The notes: generated by a model from the letters alone, not told the origin. A DNA stretch of 64,000 nucleotides from Vitis vinifera (GCF_030704535.1 NC_081808.1:24989501-25053500); one strand, 5' to 3'. Shown: positions 1 through 10,807, numbered from the stretch's first letter. Program-made: numbers and translations.

Positions 1-452
1 GTTGAAACGTTCTCCTCTTCCATCCAGCGTCAGAATTCCGGATGTGATACATCCGAGTGGAATGGCGGCGCAGCAAAATTCTGGATGTGAGACATCTGGG
101 TGTAATGTCGGCGGAGCAGAATTTCGGATGTGAGACATCCGGGTGGAATGTGTGATGCCACACATCCCGCCGCCCTCCGATGGTGTGTCCGGACGCCCTG
201 TCCGGATGATAGCATATCCTATCCGGATAGCTTTTCATTGCTTTGCCATGGATTCCAAAGAACTCTCCTCAATCTCGGATTGCTTTGGTGATCAAAAAGC
301 TATCAAAACACCAAAACTTAACACAATTTGATTAGAATTGATTGCAAGGGTTCTTAATATGTTAATTGGGTTAAAATGTGATAATTACTACTCAAAAGTG
401 TTTAAAAGAGTTAATTACAAGATATGAAATAGTACTTTTTGAGTAGTAATCA
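1..452 (-). repeat. Gypsy-type LTR, 5' part, cut by the window edge
   Basis: Read on the minus strand, the LTR begins at 452 with TGATTACTACTCAAAAAG. That start and the next ~180 bases match the start of the plus-strand LTR at 4474, so both belong to related families in opposite orientation. The rest runs off the left edge, so the far end and the target duplication cannot be tested. The part near the edge contains three 43-bp repeats, listed separately. No coding potential is seen. Confidence 0.7.
40..168. repeat. Three imperfect 43-bp tandem repeats inside the LTR
   Basis: Units begin at 40, 83 and 126, exactly 43 bp apart. Each opens with a short inverted repeat of the form GGATGTGA-ACATCC, followed by GGGTGGAATG or a close variant and a GCGGCG- or GCGGAGC-like segment. 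The array is much more GC-rich than its surroundings. It lies inside the LTR, where it could be a repeated promoter or enhancer module, but that role is inference. Confidence 0.8.
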
Positions 453-1005
453 ATTTCTAATCTTTGTGCAAAAAGTGTTTTTGTATAAAGAAGTCAAGGA
501 ATCCAATTTATACCTAGGGTTTTTAGTTTGAAAAAAACCTATCTACCCCTAAAATTTAGTTCAAGGTGTTACATCCTTTTCTCCTTAACAAAAGTTTAGT
601 CCTCTAAACTTGACATACCTGAGTTTTGAAATAAATGTTGATGCTTTTATTTCATTTCTTCATTTAATTCCCAAGTAGCCTCTCAAATACTATGATTGCT
701 CCATTAGACCTTTACCAACTTGATAATAGCATGAAGTAATATATTATCCATCGTATCTACAATCTAAATTAATACTTCTTCACGAGTTAGCAAAATCTAA
801 ATAGACTTTAATTCCATAACATGAGAGAGAGCAAAAACATATTTCTTAAAAGTCGATACATGGAATACATTATGAATTTTAGATAAGCTTGGGGGTAAGA
901 CTGCTTTATGCTAGGAATACTTGGATTTCTCTATTTCTTGGCCTCAGATCATGTAGGGTGCATGCATCTATCTTAGGCTTTTTCTAAATCTAACGCAATA
1001 AAAAC
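453..1005. other. AT-rich spacer, nothing recognised
   Basis: No ORF, splice-linked exon or repeat boundary could be supported between the two LTRs. The sequence is ordinary AT-rich plant intergenic DNA. The last five bases (AAAAC, 1001-1005) are the left target duplication of the solo LTR that follows. Confidence 0.5.
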
Positions 1006-2319
1006 TGTGAAACCAAGGTTTGGTTAATCTTTATTTTGATGATAACAAAACAAGGTTTAGAACTAATGATCATATTTCAAGTGTGATTAGGCAAGACGAC
1101 TTCCAAAGTGGCAATCCAAAGACAAATCAAGCCAAGGAGAAATCATGAAGAAGAAGACCACCTCAAAGAGAAGAGTTTTTTAAGACCAAAGCTTCTTAAG
1201 ATCTCTTTGTAAGGTTGTTGGTGCACTAGGACTTTCATGCATTTCATTCTTTATTTATGCACCAAAATCATCCAAGAGTAATATTGTTTTTAAATATCTT
1301 AAGAATTGGATGATTTCATGTTTTCAACTAAAACCTTGTGTTAAATGATTTTCAAACTTGTGTTAAAAGGTTTTAAGTTGAAAAATGTTGAGTGTTGAGC
1401 CAAAAAAATGGCTCAACTAGTTCAACCGGTCGACCGATTGTGCTCGTCTGGTCGAGGGCCGGTTGAGGGAGGCCAAAAAGTTTCTCTCTCTCTTAGTGGC
1501 CTTCTCTTCTTAGTCAAGGTTGAACCTCAACCGGTTGAGGTCCGGTCGAGGACTGGTTGGGGTCCAATTGAGGCCCAACGGTCACTTTTCCTAATGGCTA
1601 GTCAACCGGTCGACCCCTAGCTCGACCGGTCGAACCCCCAACAACTAGTATGACTTTTTTCTTCTATAAAAATGCTCCAAAATTCATTGTTTCATAAGCT
1701 AAACCTTCCCAAATCTTTCTTGATTATATTTGAGCCTTGGAAGAGTATTTTTTAGTGCACCATTATTCCAAAACTTATATATCTTTAGTGCACCATTCAA
1801 TCTTAGTTTCTCTTGTATCATTTGAGCTTAAAGTTCTTGTGCTAGGATTTTTTTGAGAGATCATTTTATTTGTAAACCTTTGAAAGGAAGTTTCTCAAGT
1901 GTGAGGTATCACTTGAGGGGTTGTTCAAAAGAGGGATATTTCTTGAGAAGTGTAAAGGGTGCTTGGAGCCAAAAGTCCAAGAAGGTGAATTGGAACCATA
2001 ATCCAATTGTATTGCTTGAAGGCTTGGTTTGGAAGCCTTGGATTAGTGGAACCTCAAGCTTGGGATTGAAGCTAGAGGAGAGTGGATGTAGGCCGGGTTG
2101 TGCAAAAACCACTATAAACCCTTGTGTTTGTTTTCTCTCTTTCCTACTCTTTAATTTATATGCAATTGTCTTTATATTGCTTATTATATACTTGCATATA
2201 ATTGTCTCTTCATTCACATAGTTAATATTTGCGAAAAGAGACCATCACCCTATTCACCCCCCATCCCCCCCCTCTCTAAGGTTATTACCATAGGTTGGAT
2301 TAGCCTCAAATTCCTAACA
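1006..2319 (+). mobile_element. Copia solo LTR, 1,314 bp, TSD AAAAC
   Basis: The segment begins TG (1006) and ends CA (2319). It is flanked by the perfect 5-bp direct repeat AAAAC at 1001-1005 and 2320-2324. Its start, a CpG-containing block rich in ACCGGTCGA and CGACCGG words (about 1418-1640), and the closing part resemble the LTRs of the Copia element at 41478-48199, so it comes from a related family. No internal region or second LTR is present, so this is a solo LTR left by recombination between two LTRs. The open frames within it (for example 1853-2221) are LTR sequence, not genes. Confidence 0.85.
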
Positions 2320-3100
2320 AAAACAAATGACATTAAAAACCATTATTAATGTAGATATAAAGTTAGAATGCTCAAACATGTGATCTAGATGTTCCTAGAT
2401 CAATTTCCATCTGATAAAGACTGAAACCATAATGGTCATCGTAGAACTCATCTACTTAACGATCTTTCACCCAATCTCTCTCTTTATAGGTCTTGGTATG
2501 AGGGAAATGTGAGTTTTTTTTCTCTCTCTAGAGGGTGGCAAGGGTTTCTCGACCTCTTTGGAATCTCAAAACATATGAGAGAAAGAATGAACCCCTAACC
2601 CTCTTTAAGGGGTTTACATAAGCTTCCATGTGGGCTTAAGTGACTTGAGTCTAAATTAGGTTTGGATTACTTAATCTAGCCTATGTGGGTTTTAATTAAT
2701 TAATTATTGCTCAAATACCACTCGAATAATAACCAAAAGTTCAATAGGGAACACCTAGATGAGGAAATGGGGCGTGAATGAGTGATTTAAAAAATTTTAA
2801 ATGAATTATTTATAAAATATGTTTAAACTTGATCTCAAGATTTCGCCCTAAATAAAAATATGATTTTTATGATTAATTGATATCCAAATATTAACAACAT
2901 ATATTGATATATGTTAAGGACAATAATAATAACCACCAAAATAACCAACCTAACAATCTCAATGGTAATCTCAACAAATTAATTAATAATTGGTTATAAG
3001 TATAAATATATATATGTACTTTTTAGGAAAGCCCTACAATATATTCAAATTAATCAAATTAACCTAATCTAGGCACTTAAAACATAATATCAAATATAAA
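2320..3100. other. AT-rich spacer without a recognisable gene
   Basis: No exon or protein-like frame can be supported. Short stretches around 2470-2600, read on the minus strand (a CTATAAAGAG-type motif and long pyrimidine runs), resemble an LTR promoter region. No boundary or target duplication was found. Confidence 0.4.
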
Positions 3101-4473
3101 CAAATAGATAATGGAAAACCCCTACAAACTTGTGGAGATAAAAAAACCATAAGGTCTAAGACCTACCAATCTAAATCCACTATTCAAAATCAAGTTGCAC
3201 ATATTTACATGATCGCTTTATCTTAAAGACTTACTCTTTAGTACCTACAATTTGATCCACGTCCGCGACACAACAACTCTCTATTACTCCCTAGTTGATC
3301 ATTTGATCCATCCGAAGGGATTTGGGTCTTCAACCAACAATGCAAAGATCCAAATCCTTGATTGAGAGATCATGAATGGTATGATAATAAGTCTTTTTCT
3401 CAAGGAGTCCATCTAAAGAATAAGAGGTCTCTAAAATCTTAGATTTTACGATATTTAATCTTTTAGCCCAAATCTCTAACCCTCAAGGGGTTATTAGAGA
3501 GATATATATAGGCACAAGTCAAAAGAGTCCTAGTATCTTAAGTTTCCAAATTAGAGTTTGAGTGAAATTCATCCAAAATGAGTTTTTAAACTCAACATGA
3601 CTTTCATGACCACTTGGGTAGGCTTGGACTTCTTGAGTGCTCTGCTTAAGCATTCCATGTCATTTGAGCAGGCTAACGGCTTGAGTGAGATAAACCACTT
3701 GAGCATCTCCTATTTTTCAAAAATCATTTTAAAAATATTTTAAGTCCAAAAATAATACTGAACATTTTTATACCTGAAAGAAACCTTATATGCCACAAGT
3801 CAAACCTTTTTAGATATACCTGTGACTTCCCCCACATGAATGAAAATTGTCTTTAAAAAAAATGCAAATGACAAGCTAATCAATCAAGAGAGTACAACTT
3901 GGAAAGTAATTGCGTCAAGATAGATAACTTGTGACTTTGAATCTTCCTTAGTTAAATATTATCAGATTTACTAGTTAATTAATGAACGTGATATCTTGAA
4001 CTATTTAGCTATTGATGTAAATCAAGACAATAATATCCACACAATTCCCTTCCAAATCACTATTGATTCTCATGGTTGTGTTCATTTTGGCCTTGAATAG
4101 ATCTTGGTTTCATGGGTGTTATAGAGAATTTTAGCCTTAAAAATTCTCATAGAAACCACCCCATTTCACACTCACATAGGTGATTCCTATTAAGAGTATC
4201 ATGCCATACCCCACTCATTTTCCAAGCTATAGGACTTATTAAAAGCAAAACTTAACCTAGTTAATGTTGCAAAAAAAAACATTATTTCATCATAGAAATA
4301 GGTAAGAAAGATTATCTCTTTAGTGTTTCTCTTAGTCATTCATAACTTAGTTGTTCATTTGAACCTAGATCTTAGGATCTCCTGTCAATTAGGTTGGGTT
4401 ACCATTATGAAGACTTTTTGGCCATAGGCTTTAATCTCATTTCCCCTAATAAGTAGTTAACTTTATCTCTTAC
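3101..4473 (-). mobile_element. 3' part of a degraded Copia element (RNase H tail, 3' UTR, probable LTR)
   Basis: On the minus strand, 4473 down to about 4400 continues the reading frame of an RNase H C-terminus that begins at 6470-6396 on the other side of the solo LTR. The frame runs into a TAA stop, then a 3' UTR of the type seen in plant Copia elements, then a purine tract GTGGGGGAAG near 3830. Below that, 3830-3100 has a TATA-like CTATATATATC (about 3500) and looks like an LTR. It does not obviously match the putative 5' LTR at 7486, so the terminal assignment is uncertain. Confidence 0.5.
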
Positions 4474-6395
4474 TGATTACTACTCAAAAAGTGCTATTTG
4501 ATAGCCTATAATTAATCCTTTTAAACACTTTTGAGTAGTAGTTTAGGCCTTTTAACTCAATTGGCATGTTAAGGATCCTTTAAAGCAATTTTAATCACTT
4601 TGTGTAAGTTTTGGTGTTTTTGTTAGTATTTTGATCACCAAAGCAAGTCAAGACTGAGGAGAGCTATGAGGAATCTTGGGCAAAGCTTAGAAGTCATTTT
4701 CCAAGAGTAAATCCGAATTGCAAGGAGAAAAAGCAAAGAGAATCTGCCATAAAGCCTATTCTTGATGACAGTCGTAGCAGCCACTTTTGGAGTACTTTCT
4801 GAAGTCCAAATGATGCATGCTATATACCATTTCAAAGCTCAGGAAGTCAAAAATCCAATGCTTCAAACGGCGTGCAATTCGGAGTTGAAACGAAGAAGTT
4901 GCAGCCATTATAAGCCAATCACTCCGAGCTGAGGGAAGCATTTTGCAAAGTGTTGCGAAATCACCCTTTTGTTGCGAAGTGATTTCGCAGCCTTTTTGAA
5001 CAGTGTGATGTTTCTCCTTCTGACGATACCCGATTTATGCCGCGAGAAGGAAGCTGGGAACCTCAAGGTGGAAGCCAACTTCGCAGCCCTGCGAGTTTAG
5101 CTTGGTGTTGCGAAATTATTTCGCAGCCCTCTTGAGTGTCTGCGAAATCTCGCAGACACCATTTTTCTCCTGCGAAATGGTTCCTGAAGCCTTCCGATAT
5201 TTGCTACCGACATTGGGAGATATTTTCCATTAGATTTTTGTTGTCTAAATCCCAAAATACTCCTTGTAAACCACCAATTACAAGATTCCTTAGTTTTTAA
5301 GTTAGTAAAAAAACTAAATATCTATGTAATAATTAGTTTTATATTATGTTCATATATATACCTCTCGGGAGCCTGTTCTCAGGGAGGAGTTCCTTCTGTA
5401 AAAGTTTGGGTAAGCAAGTAAAGTTTATTTTCTTTCTACTGTCTTACCTTCTCACTTTGTATTTTTATTTTATTTCTAAGTTATGAATTCTCTGAGGAGT
5501 TTTCCCCAGAGAATGAGTAACTAAACCTCTAATTCCTTGGAGCTAAGGTTGTCGGGGAAGGTTCTAAGTGCAAGAATGCAAAGCTCTGTGGTTTTTGCTA
5601 GTAATGAAGAGGAAGTGAAATCCTTTAGTGATTTCTATGTTTTTAGTTAACTTAAAACACCTTGGAGTCACCTGGGCCAACACTTGGTAAGGCAAGTGAT
5701 TTCCAACCATGGAAATGCATTACTTTACCTCTTGCGAGCCTCTGGGAGGTGACTTCAGGGTAGGATTTTCTAGAATAGCCAACACTTGGTAAGCTTTTGG
5801 ACTCCTAGGAGACATCCATTAGTTATCTCCTACGAGCTTTTGACGGGTAATCCAAGGTTAAAGATCACCTTGAATGGTTAAGGCTTAGTGAGAGGCTTCT
5901 ATCATTGCAAGTTGCATCAGTGAGAGAATTAAAGTGAAATCTAATTGAAGGAGTTTCTGTACAACACCGGTTAGAGAATTGACTATATGTTGAATCTCTA
6001 ATGCGAGGAAATGAACCATCTGACCGGAGCTATGTCTTTTGCATGAAGAACCACCCCAGTAAACCTAACTCTCCAGGGAATGCTTTTCTTCCTAAATTAT
6101 TCCAAACTTCTGTTATGATAGTTAGTTTAAGTCTAAACCTTTACCCATCAAAGTTTGTGTTTTACTTCTTAAGCTAACCATGAAATGAAACAAAACCAAT
6201 TCACTTGGAATTGGTATCATTGAGAGCTTGTTAATTTTTCCCAGTGGACGATCCTAGAGCCACTATACTATAGTAGCTTTTTCTTTGCTACCCTAGTAGA
6301 TGGTGTTATAGGTTATAAATTTTGTTGATCACTCCCTCAATCAAGGAGCACCAGCTGGACACGAATCAGCTGAGACACCAATTGGGCACGAATCA
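4474..6395 (+). mobile_element. Gypsy-type solo LTR, 1,922 bp, TSD CTTAC, nested in a Copia relic
   Basis: It begins TGATTACTACTC at 4474 and ends CA at 6395. It is flanked by the perfect 5-bp repeat CTTAC at 4469-4473 and 6396-6400. The interior has the recurring TGCGAAAT/TTCGCAG words (about 4955-5175) that I associate with a grape Gypsy family. The insertion interrupts the RNase H tail of a minus-strand Copia element, and removing the LTR plus one TSD copy restores that reading frame. No internal retroelement genes remain, so it is a solo LTR. Short open frames inside it are not genes. Confidence 0.85.
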
Positions 6396-6459
6396 CTTAC
6401 CAAACCTTTAATAAGAGAATCCTCAAGGTTGTTCTTTGATTTGATGTAATCAATGGAAA

Positions 6460-6790
6460 TCACTTCCTTTGAAAGTAATTGTCTTGTATTTTTTTCTCCA
6501 AGGACTCCCAAAGTTCCTTAACAGTTCTTATTAGACTATACACACTGTATAATGTGTTGTCCAAACTATTGAGAATATAATTCTTGCATAGGAAGTTAGA
6601 AGGATTCCAAGCTTCCAGAATTATTTGCACTTGTTCACCAATTTCACCATATTTTAATATAAGGGCATTCTCATATAGGATTGGAGCAAGATTTAGGGTT
6701 GTAAGGTAGAACAACATTTTTGTTGTCACCCCTTGAAGTCCGTCCTAGTGAACTTCTCAGGTTTCTCACCATGTGCGGTAGCCAAAGGTA
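6460..6790 (-). pseudogene. Copia gag fragment
   Basis: The longest open piece is 6460-6729 (minus), about 89 codons. It matches the UBN2-type N-terminal region of plant Copia Gag, which assembles the cytoplasmic particle. The frame is broken upstream: the residues normally preceding it (HGEKPEKFT-type) are in another frame, with a stop in place of the conserved Trp. It ends abruptly at the junction with RNase H sequence. It is not expected to encode a functional protein. Confidence 0.65.
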
Positions 6791-7344
6791 TAATAGAAGA
6801 TGTAGAATCTATCTTCACTAAAAAAATCAATTGTAATAAAATTAGAACTAAAAACAAAATTCATCTTAAGATTGTTATCCAAATCGCTAAAAAATATATG
6901 GATAATAAGTGTGTACAATAAATATACAAATAAAATAAAGTAAATAGAAAATTGAAACTCACAAATAAGGTTGAATGAAGCTAAAGTTTGATTCTATGTC
7001 CTTAGGACGAATTTGTCTCACTCAGGTGCTTATGGTTTATTGATAATAATCTCTTAGGATACAACGATTACTTTCTTGTGATATTAGCACTTTAAATCAC
7101 AAGAAACAATGATTTACTTGATAATTTGTACTCTCTTGAATACCAAATATTTGGTAGAAAAGAGAAATGACTAGACTTGAAGCTAAAGAGGACTTGAATG
7201 TTTTAAATGACAAGAAAGGAGAAAAAATGGAGAGAACGAATGAATGAATGAAAAATGAATGAGAAATGGGGAGGAAGGGGTCCCTATTTATAGATTTGTT
7301 GGTGACTTATTAGAAGAGACGTGCCTTTAAAATACTAGATAAAT

Positions 7345-7465
7345 CCTTTGAAATAAGTAACATCCATTAGGAAAAGATGTGTCCTAATTTCCATTCACCT
7401 ATATTAGACACATTTTTTGAAATAAATAGCATCCATTAGGAAAAAATGTGTCCTAATTTCGATTC
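7345..7465. repeat. Two 65-bp tandem repeats in the probable LTR
   Basis: The units start at about 7348 and 7413 (TTTGAAATAA-TA-CATCCATTAGG). Each holds an imperfect inverted repeat ATTAGGA...TCCTAAT. They sit in what would be the U3 part of the minus-strand Copia LTR, where direct repeats are often regulatory. That role is inferred. Confidence 0.65.
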
Positions 7466-7533
7466 ATCTATATAAATATTCCAACATGATCTAATTCCCC
7501 TAGAGATTGCAAATTGCAAAAGGGAAAGGCTAA

Positions 7534-7871
7534 GGTCTTGTTCAAAAAGCTTTTGATCTGGACAATTGCTCAAAGGACAGTGACAAGCATTTTGAAGTTG
7601 GTTCATTGCCATCGATTGATGATTTTAGACATAAGGAATGTTTTGCCCAGTCCAAGCTTGTTGAGGAGGTGTAGATCAAAATTTTACTGAAGACATTGAG
7701 CTATTAGGATTTGGGGATGTAGTTTTCTATGAGAGATTAAATGGTATAGTTGATGGGGACCTGCCAATGGGAATAGAAACCGATGGTTCAATAAGTAGTA
7801 TTATGGAGTTCACACTTTTCCCTGAAGTTGCAACTACCAACACCAATAGTGTAGTCTTAGTTGCACCTTGA
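7534..7871 (+). pseudogene. Coding-like relic in two frames, not recognised
   Basis: Two adjacent open pieces look protein-like in composition. The first is 7534-7671, about 46 codons, Asp/Lys/Ser-rich, ending in TAG at 7672. The second is in another frame and ends in TGA at 7869, about 66 codons, including an ELLGFGDVVFYERLNG stretch. They look like one exon broken by a frameshift near 7670. No start codon with good context, no splice sites and no known domain were recognised. It lies just outside the start of the degraded Copia LTR, so it may be host sequence interrupted by that element or a captured fragment. It may also be chance. Confidence 0.3.
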
Positions 7872-8220
7872 ATTTCAGTCCTGCATGGCCATACATGGGC
7901 ACCTTGGTGCACACTATCATTCTTCTAATGCTTTTCTTTTCCTTGCAATCTTACTTGTTTTAAATTTGGTTTTCAAAACCTTTTTCATTAAAATAATCTC
8001 AGTTTCTAAATTTCATCCTTAGGTTAATAAAATCCAGATTTTAATAAAACTTTTGCTGCCAAGTTTCATTCTAGCATGCACCTTTTTTATTTTCCTTCTT
8101 TTTAATAGTTTTTTTTTTCGATTTTTAATAATCATGAATAAATTTTCTAATTCCAAAAATAATGTAATTTCTTCCAACTTTCAATGATCCTTCCACATGA
8201 TCATCGAAAAGATGGAGTTC
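7872..8220. other. T-rich spacer, nothing recognised
   Basis: The stretch is strongly T-rich on the plus strand, with no open frame or repeat that can be supported. Confidence 0.4.
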
Positions 8221-8760
8221 ATAAAATTCATTCATGGAAATAAATTAGGCCTTGGTGGGAACCTAACATCCATGATATTTTCTTTGATAATAATTCAAGT
8301 AAATTGCATGATTGATATTGATTAACTTTGATATATTTTTTAATATACATGTGAGATATTTTACACTTATCATTATGCACTAACCTTGTCTCTCATGATA
8401 GCACTAAGCTTGTCGTTAAGGTACAACCCCGAATCTATCTTGTTTATTTATCTCTTATTATCATGATGATCATCCTTGGTATCCATTGATTAACTAGTTG
8501 ATCGTCATACTTGCCTTAGTTGATTAGTAGAGACCTAATTTTAGGGCTTAAAGGAGTGTTACGATTTTTCATCGTACCTTCCTAATTAGTAACCTGACCC
8601 TCGGATCTAGACTCAGTTTTTACAAACTTGTTTTTCCTTTCCAAGAGTCACATTTAGAGTTTTCTTTCATATTTTATTTTACCTTTTAAAAATAAAACAA
8701 AAATAAGTAGTAACTTAAAAAACTTTTCCAAAAATTAGTTTTTCATCGTACAATTTTTTT
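8221..8760 (+). repeat. Degraded Gypsy LTR fragment
   Basis: The sequence from about 8520 (TAGTAGAGACCTAATTTTAG, then a TTTCATCGTACCTTCC-like stretch, AGTAACCTGACC, and AAGAGTCACA leading to AAAATAAAACAAAAATAAGT) shares its order of motifs with 59800-60040 in this window. Both look like decayed copies of the same abundant LTR family. Ends and target duplications are not visible. Confidence 0.5.
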
Positions 8761-8789
8761 GTAACTTTTTTTTACATTTTTTATCCTTA

Positions 8790-9185
8790 GTTTCTTTCAA
8801 TGTTTATCAAATTGTCATCCTACAACACCCCAATTCATCCATTAAGAATGATATTATTGTAATTTCATCCAACTTCAACACATTTTCTAACTTAGACATC
8901 TTTTGTTATGATGATATTTTATCCTTATTTTTATATTATGTTTACTACACTGTCATTCATTGCGTTTAGTGATTACACTCGTTATGAATGATATTCTTAT
9001 AATTTCAGTCAACTTCAACTCTCTTTCTCATTTGGAGACTTTTTTTTTTTTTTTTTGTAATTGTATTTTATCCTTACTTTTATATTATATTTACCAAATT
9101 ACCATTCAACTACTATTAAGAATGACATTCGTGTAATTTCAGTAAACTCCAACCCCTTTTCCCACTTAGAAACCACTTCCCTATG
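8790..9185. repeat. Three degenerate tandem repeats (124-150 bp)
   Basis: Units are recognised by AAGAATGATATT-like starts at 8844, 8994 and 9118. Each is followed by TGTAATTTCA-TCAACTTCAAC, a poly-T-containing segment, then TTTTATCCTTA and a TTACCAAATTGTCATTCA-like segment. Unit length varies mainly because of the poly-T tract (about 9042-9056). No coding role is seen. Confidence 0.65.
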
Positions 9186-9344
9186 CCTTGTTTATACTAT
9201 ATATAAAAGTTGAAATGTGGACAATATTGTTGTGATTGTCTTTTACCAATATTTTCATGAAAGATTTACCTAGTTGTCATTCCTTTTGCAATGTGCCTCA
9301 TTTTTTGCCCCACATCACTTGTAGATTTTTTTTTTCATTTCAAA

Positions 9345-9612
9345 ATAAACTTACCCATTTTCCATTCATTCGCACCACAGGAATCATTTCTTCGTCTTCC
9401 TCATATTAGGGTTTCTTCTTATTTTGTTCAACACCACTGTTGAACCTAAAACCTCAAAAAACGCTTATGACTATTTTTTAGCCCAATTCCTTCCAGTTAT
9501 TTACTCGTTTGTCATTCATTCACACCACAAGAATCTTGTTTCTTCTTCTTTTGGATATTAGGGTTTCTTCTTATTTTGTTTAACACCACCACTGAACCCA
9601 AAACCCCAAAAA
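9345..9612. repeat. Direct duplication, two copies ~150 bp apart
   Basis: The words CATTCATTCGCACCACA near 9363 and CATTCATTCACACCACA near 9513 are each followed by a copy of ATTAGGGTTTCTTCTTATTT, then AACACCAC and a TGAACC-AAAACC stretch. The duplication is imperfect. The open frames across it lack any recognisable product. Confidence 0.65.
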
Positions 9613-10690
9613 ACAAAGCAATTGCAAAGTGTACTTCAATGCCAAAAGAGACGAGGAAGAGAGTCGGATTTACGGAAGATAATGGAGGGGAAAAACAGAT
9701 TGGGAACTGTAGAGATCGATGGATCGGAAATAACAAAGTTTTTATATGTTTGATTTTTACTTGTAAAATTTGATTGTCATATTAATGTAGAAATATGTTC
9801 TACCATTAAAGCAGTCAAATATCTATATAAATATATTTATAAAGGACATGACCGAGTTGCATTTAATATTAACTATCAAGAAGACTCAGACAATATAGAT
9901 GAAATTAAGAACTTTCAAGCCGCACAATGGATTCTACTCTACATTTGTTATGCCTCAATGTGAGTAGGTTATTTTATCTCATTTGGTCTTCTATCCTTAC
10001 AAGGTTATTTTTCTATTTTTGCTGCAAAACATCATACTCGAAATAAAACTCACAAACAACATCAACCATTATTTGATGACCCATGTGTTGATCTTTAAAG
10101 CATCGTCAATCCAACAGCTACATAATGCATAAGAAATCACAAAAATCATCAACTATTACAATTTTTTAAATATGCAATATTGACTCTATTGGAGGAAGAT
10201 AAATATAAGAAATGTAGGTAGATTTTTAATAAAAATGCAACTGTTAAAATCGAATAAATAATCATAAAAAAATACATATATCAAAACAATAGAAAAATAA
10301 CACTGATATTCCTTTTCACTTCCTTTTTCCAATTTTCATAGCAACTAAATAAACATTAATTTCAAAAGAATTTTAATTGAATATTTAAAATGATATCTAA
10401 ATATAAAAAAAATAAAAAAATTATACTAGTACCCAACATTTTACGTTCCTTGTAAACCAAACCTAGTATTATATAAAAGTTTTGATTATTTTCTAATTTC
10501 AAAAATAAATATAAAACAGAAAAGCAAAGTGAGCTTGGGGCTAACTTTGATGGGCTTTCATCAAGACCTATCTATGGAAGTCGCACCATTTACCTGTATT
10601 AGAGATCAGCCCGCTTAAAGGCCAACAGTTAAAAAATTGGGCTGGCCCAAGTTAAGCCCATTATCTGACTACTGGCTAGACTCACTCTGT
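9613..10690. other. Intergenic spacer upstream of the SWIM gene
   Basis: AT-rich sequence with no supported exon. The last ~150 bases become GC-richer and lead into the probable first exon of the next gene. No clear TATA box could be picked out. Confidence 0.4.
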
Positions 10691-10807
10691 ACACCGCTCT
10701 AGGGATTGCTTTGCGGCAGATGGAGCCACGATCACTGCTTACACAAAAGCGTCCAATCATTTTCTTCTCCAAACGCTGCTGCGTTTCGATCGATTTCTGA
10801 GTTCAAG
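10690..10807 (+). other. Probable non-coding first exon (5' UTR) of the SWIM gene
   Basis: A GC-richer block ends with CAAG/GTATTG at 10807/10808, a good splice donor. The next plausible acceptor in front of the coding frame is TTTTTGCAG ending at 13261. The short open frame starting at 10706 continues into intron-like DNA and has no recognisable product, so I treat this block as untranslated. The exact transcription start and any extra UTR exons are unknown. Confidence 0.45.

Larger units (their letters stand above)
6396..7486 (-). mobile_element. 5' part of a degraded, internally deleted Copia element
   Basis: Read on the minus strand, a probable LTR starts at 7486 (TGTTGGAATATT) with a TATA-like CTATAAATAGGG around 7290. 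A gag fragment follows from about 6790 to 6460. It has the plant Copia signature GEKPEKF, then YLTTLNLA, then an LEAWNPSNFLC-like stretch and KELWESL. It carries a TGG-to-TGA stop and a frameshift near 6725. Directly after the gag fragment the sequence switches to an RNase H C-terminal motif (SIDYIKSKNN, about 6455-6425), so protease, integrase and most of RT have been deleted. The element continues at 4473 beyond the nested solo LTR. Confidence 0.65.

Noticed and set aside
40-168. Possible CRISPR-like array of short repeats
   Set aside because: Repeats are only three, imperfect and without unique spacers of constant length, in a plant LTR.
1853-2221. A 122-codon open frame on the plus strand with a 102-codon minus-strand partner
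   Set aside because: It lies wholly inside the solo LTR with TSD AAAAC. The matching part of the other LTRs in the window is non-coding.
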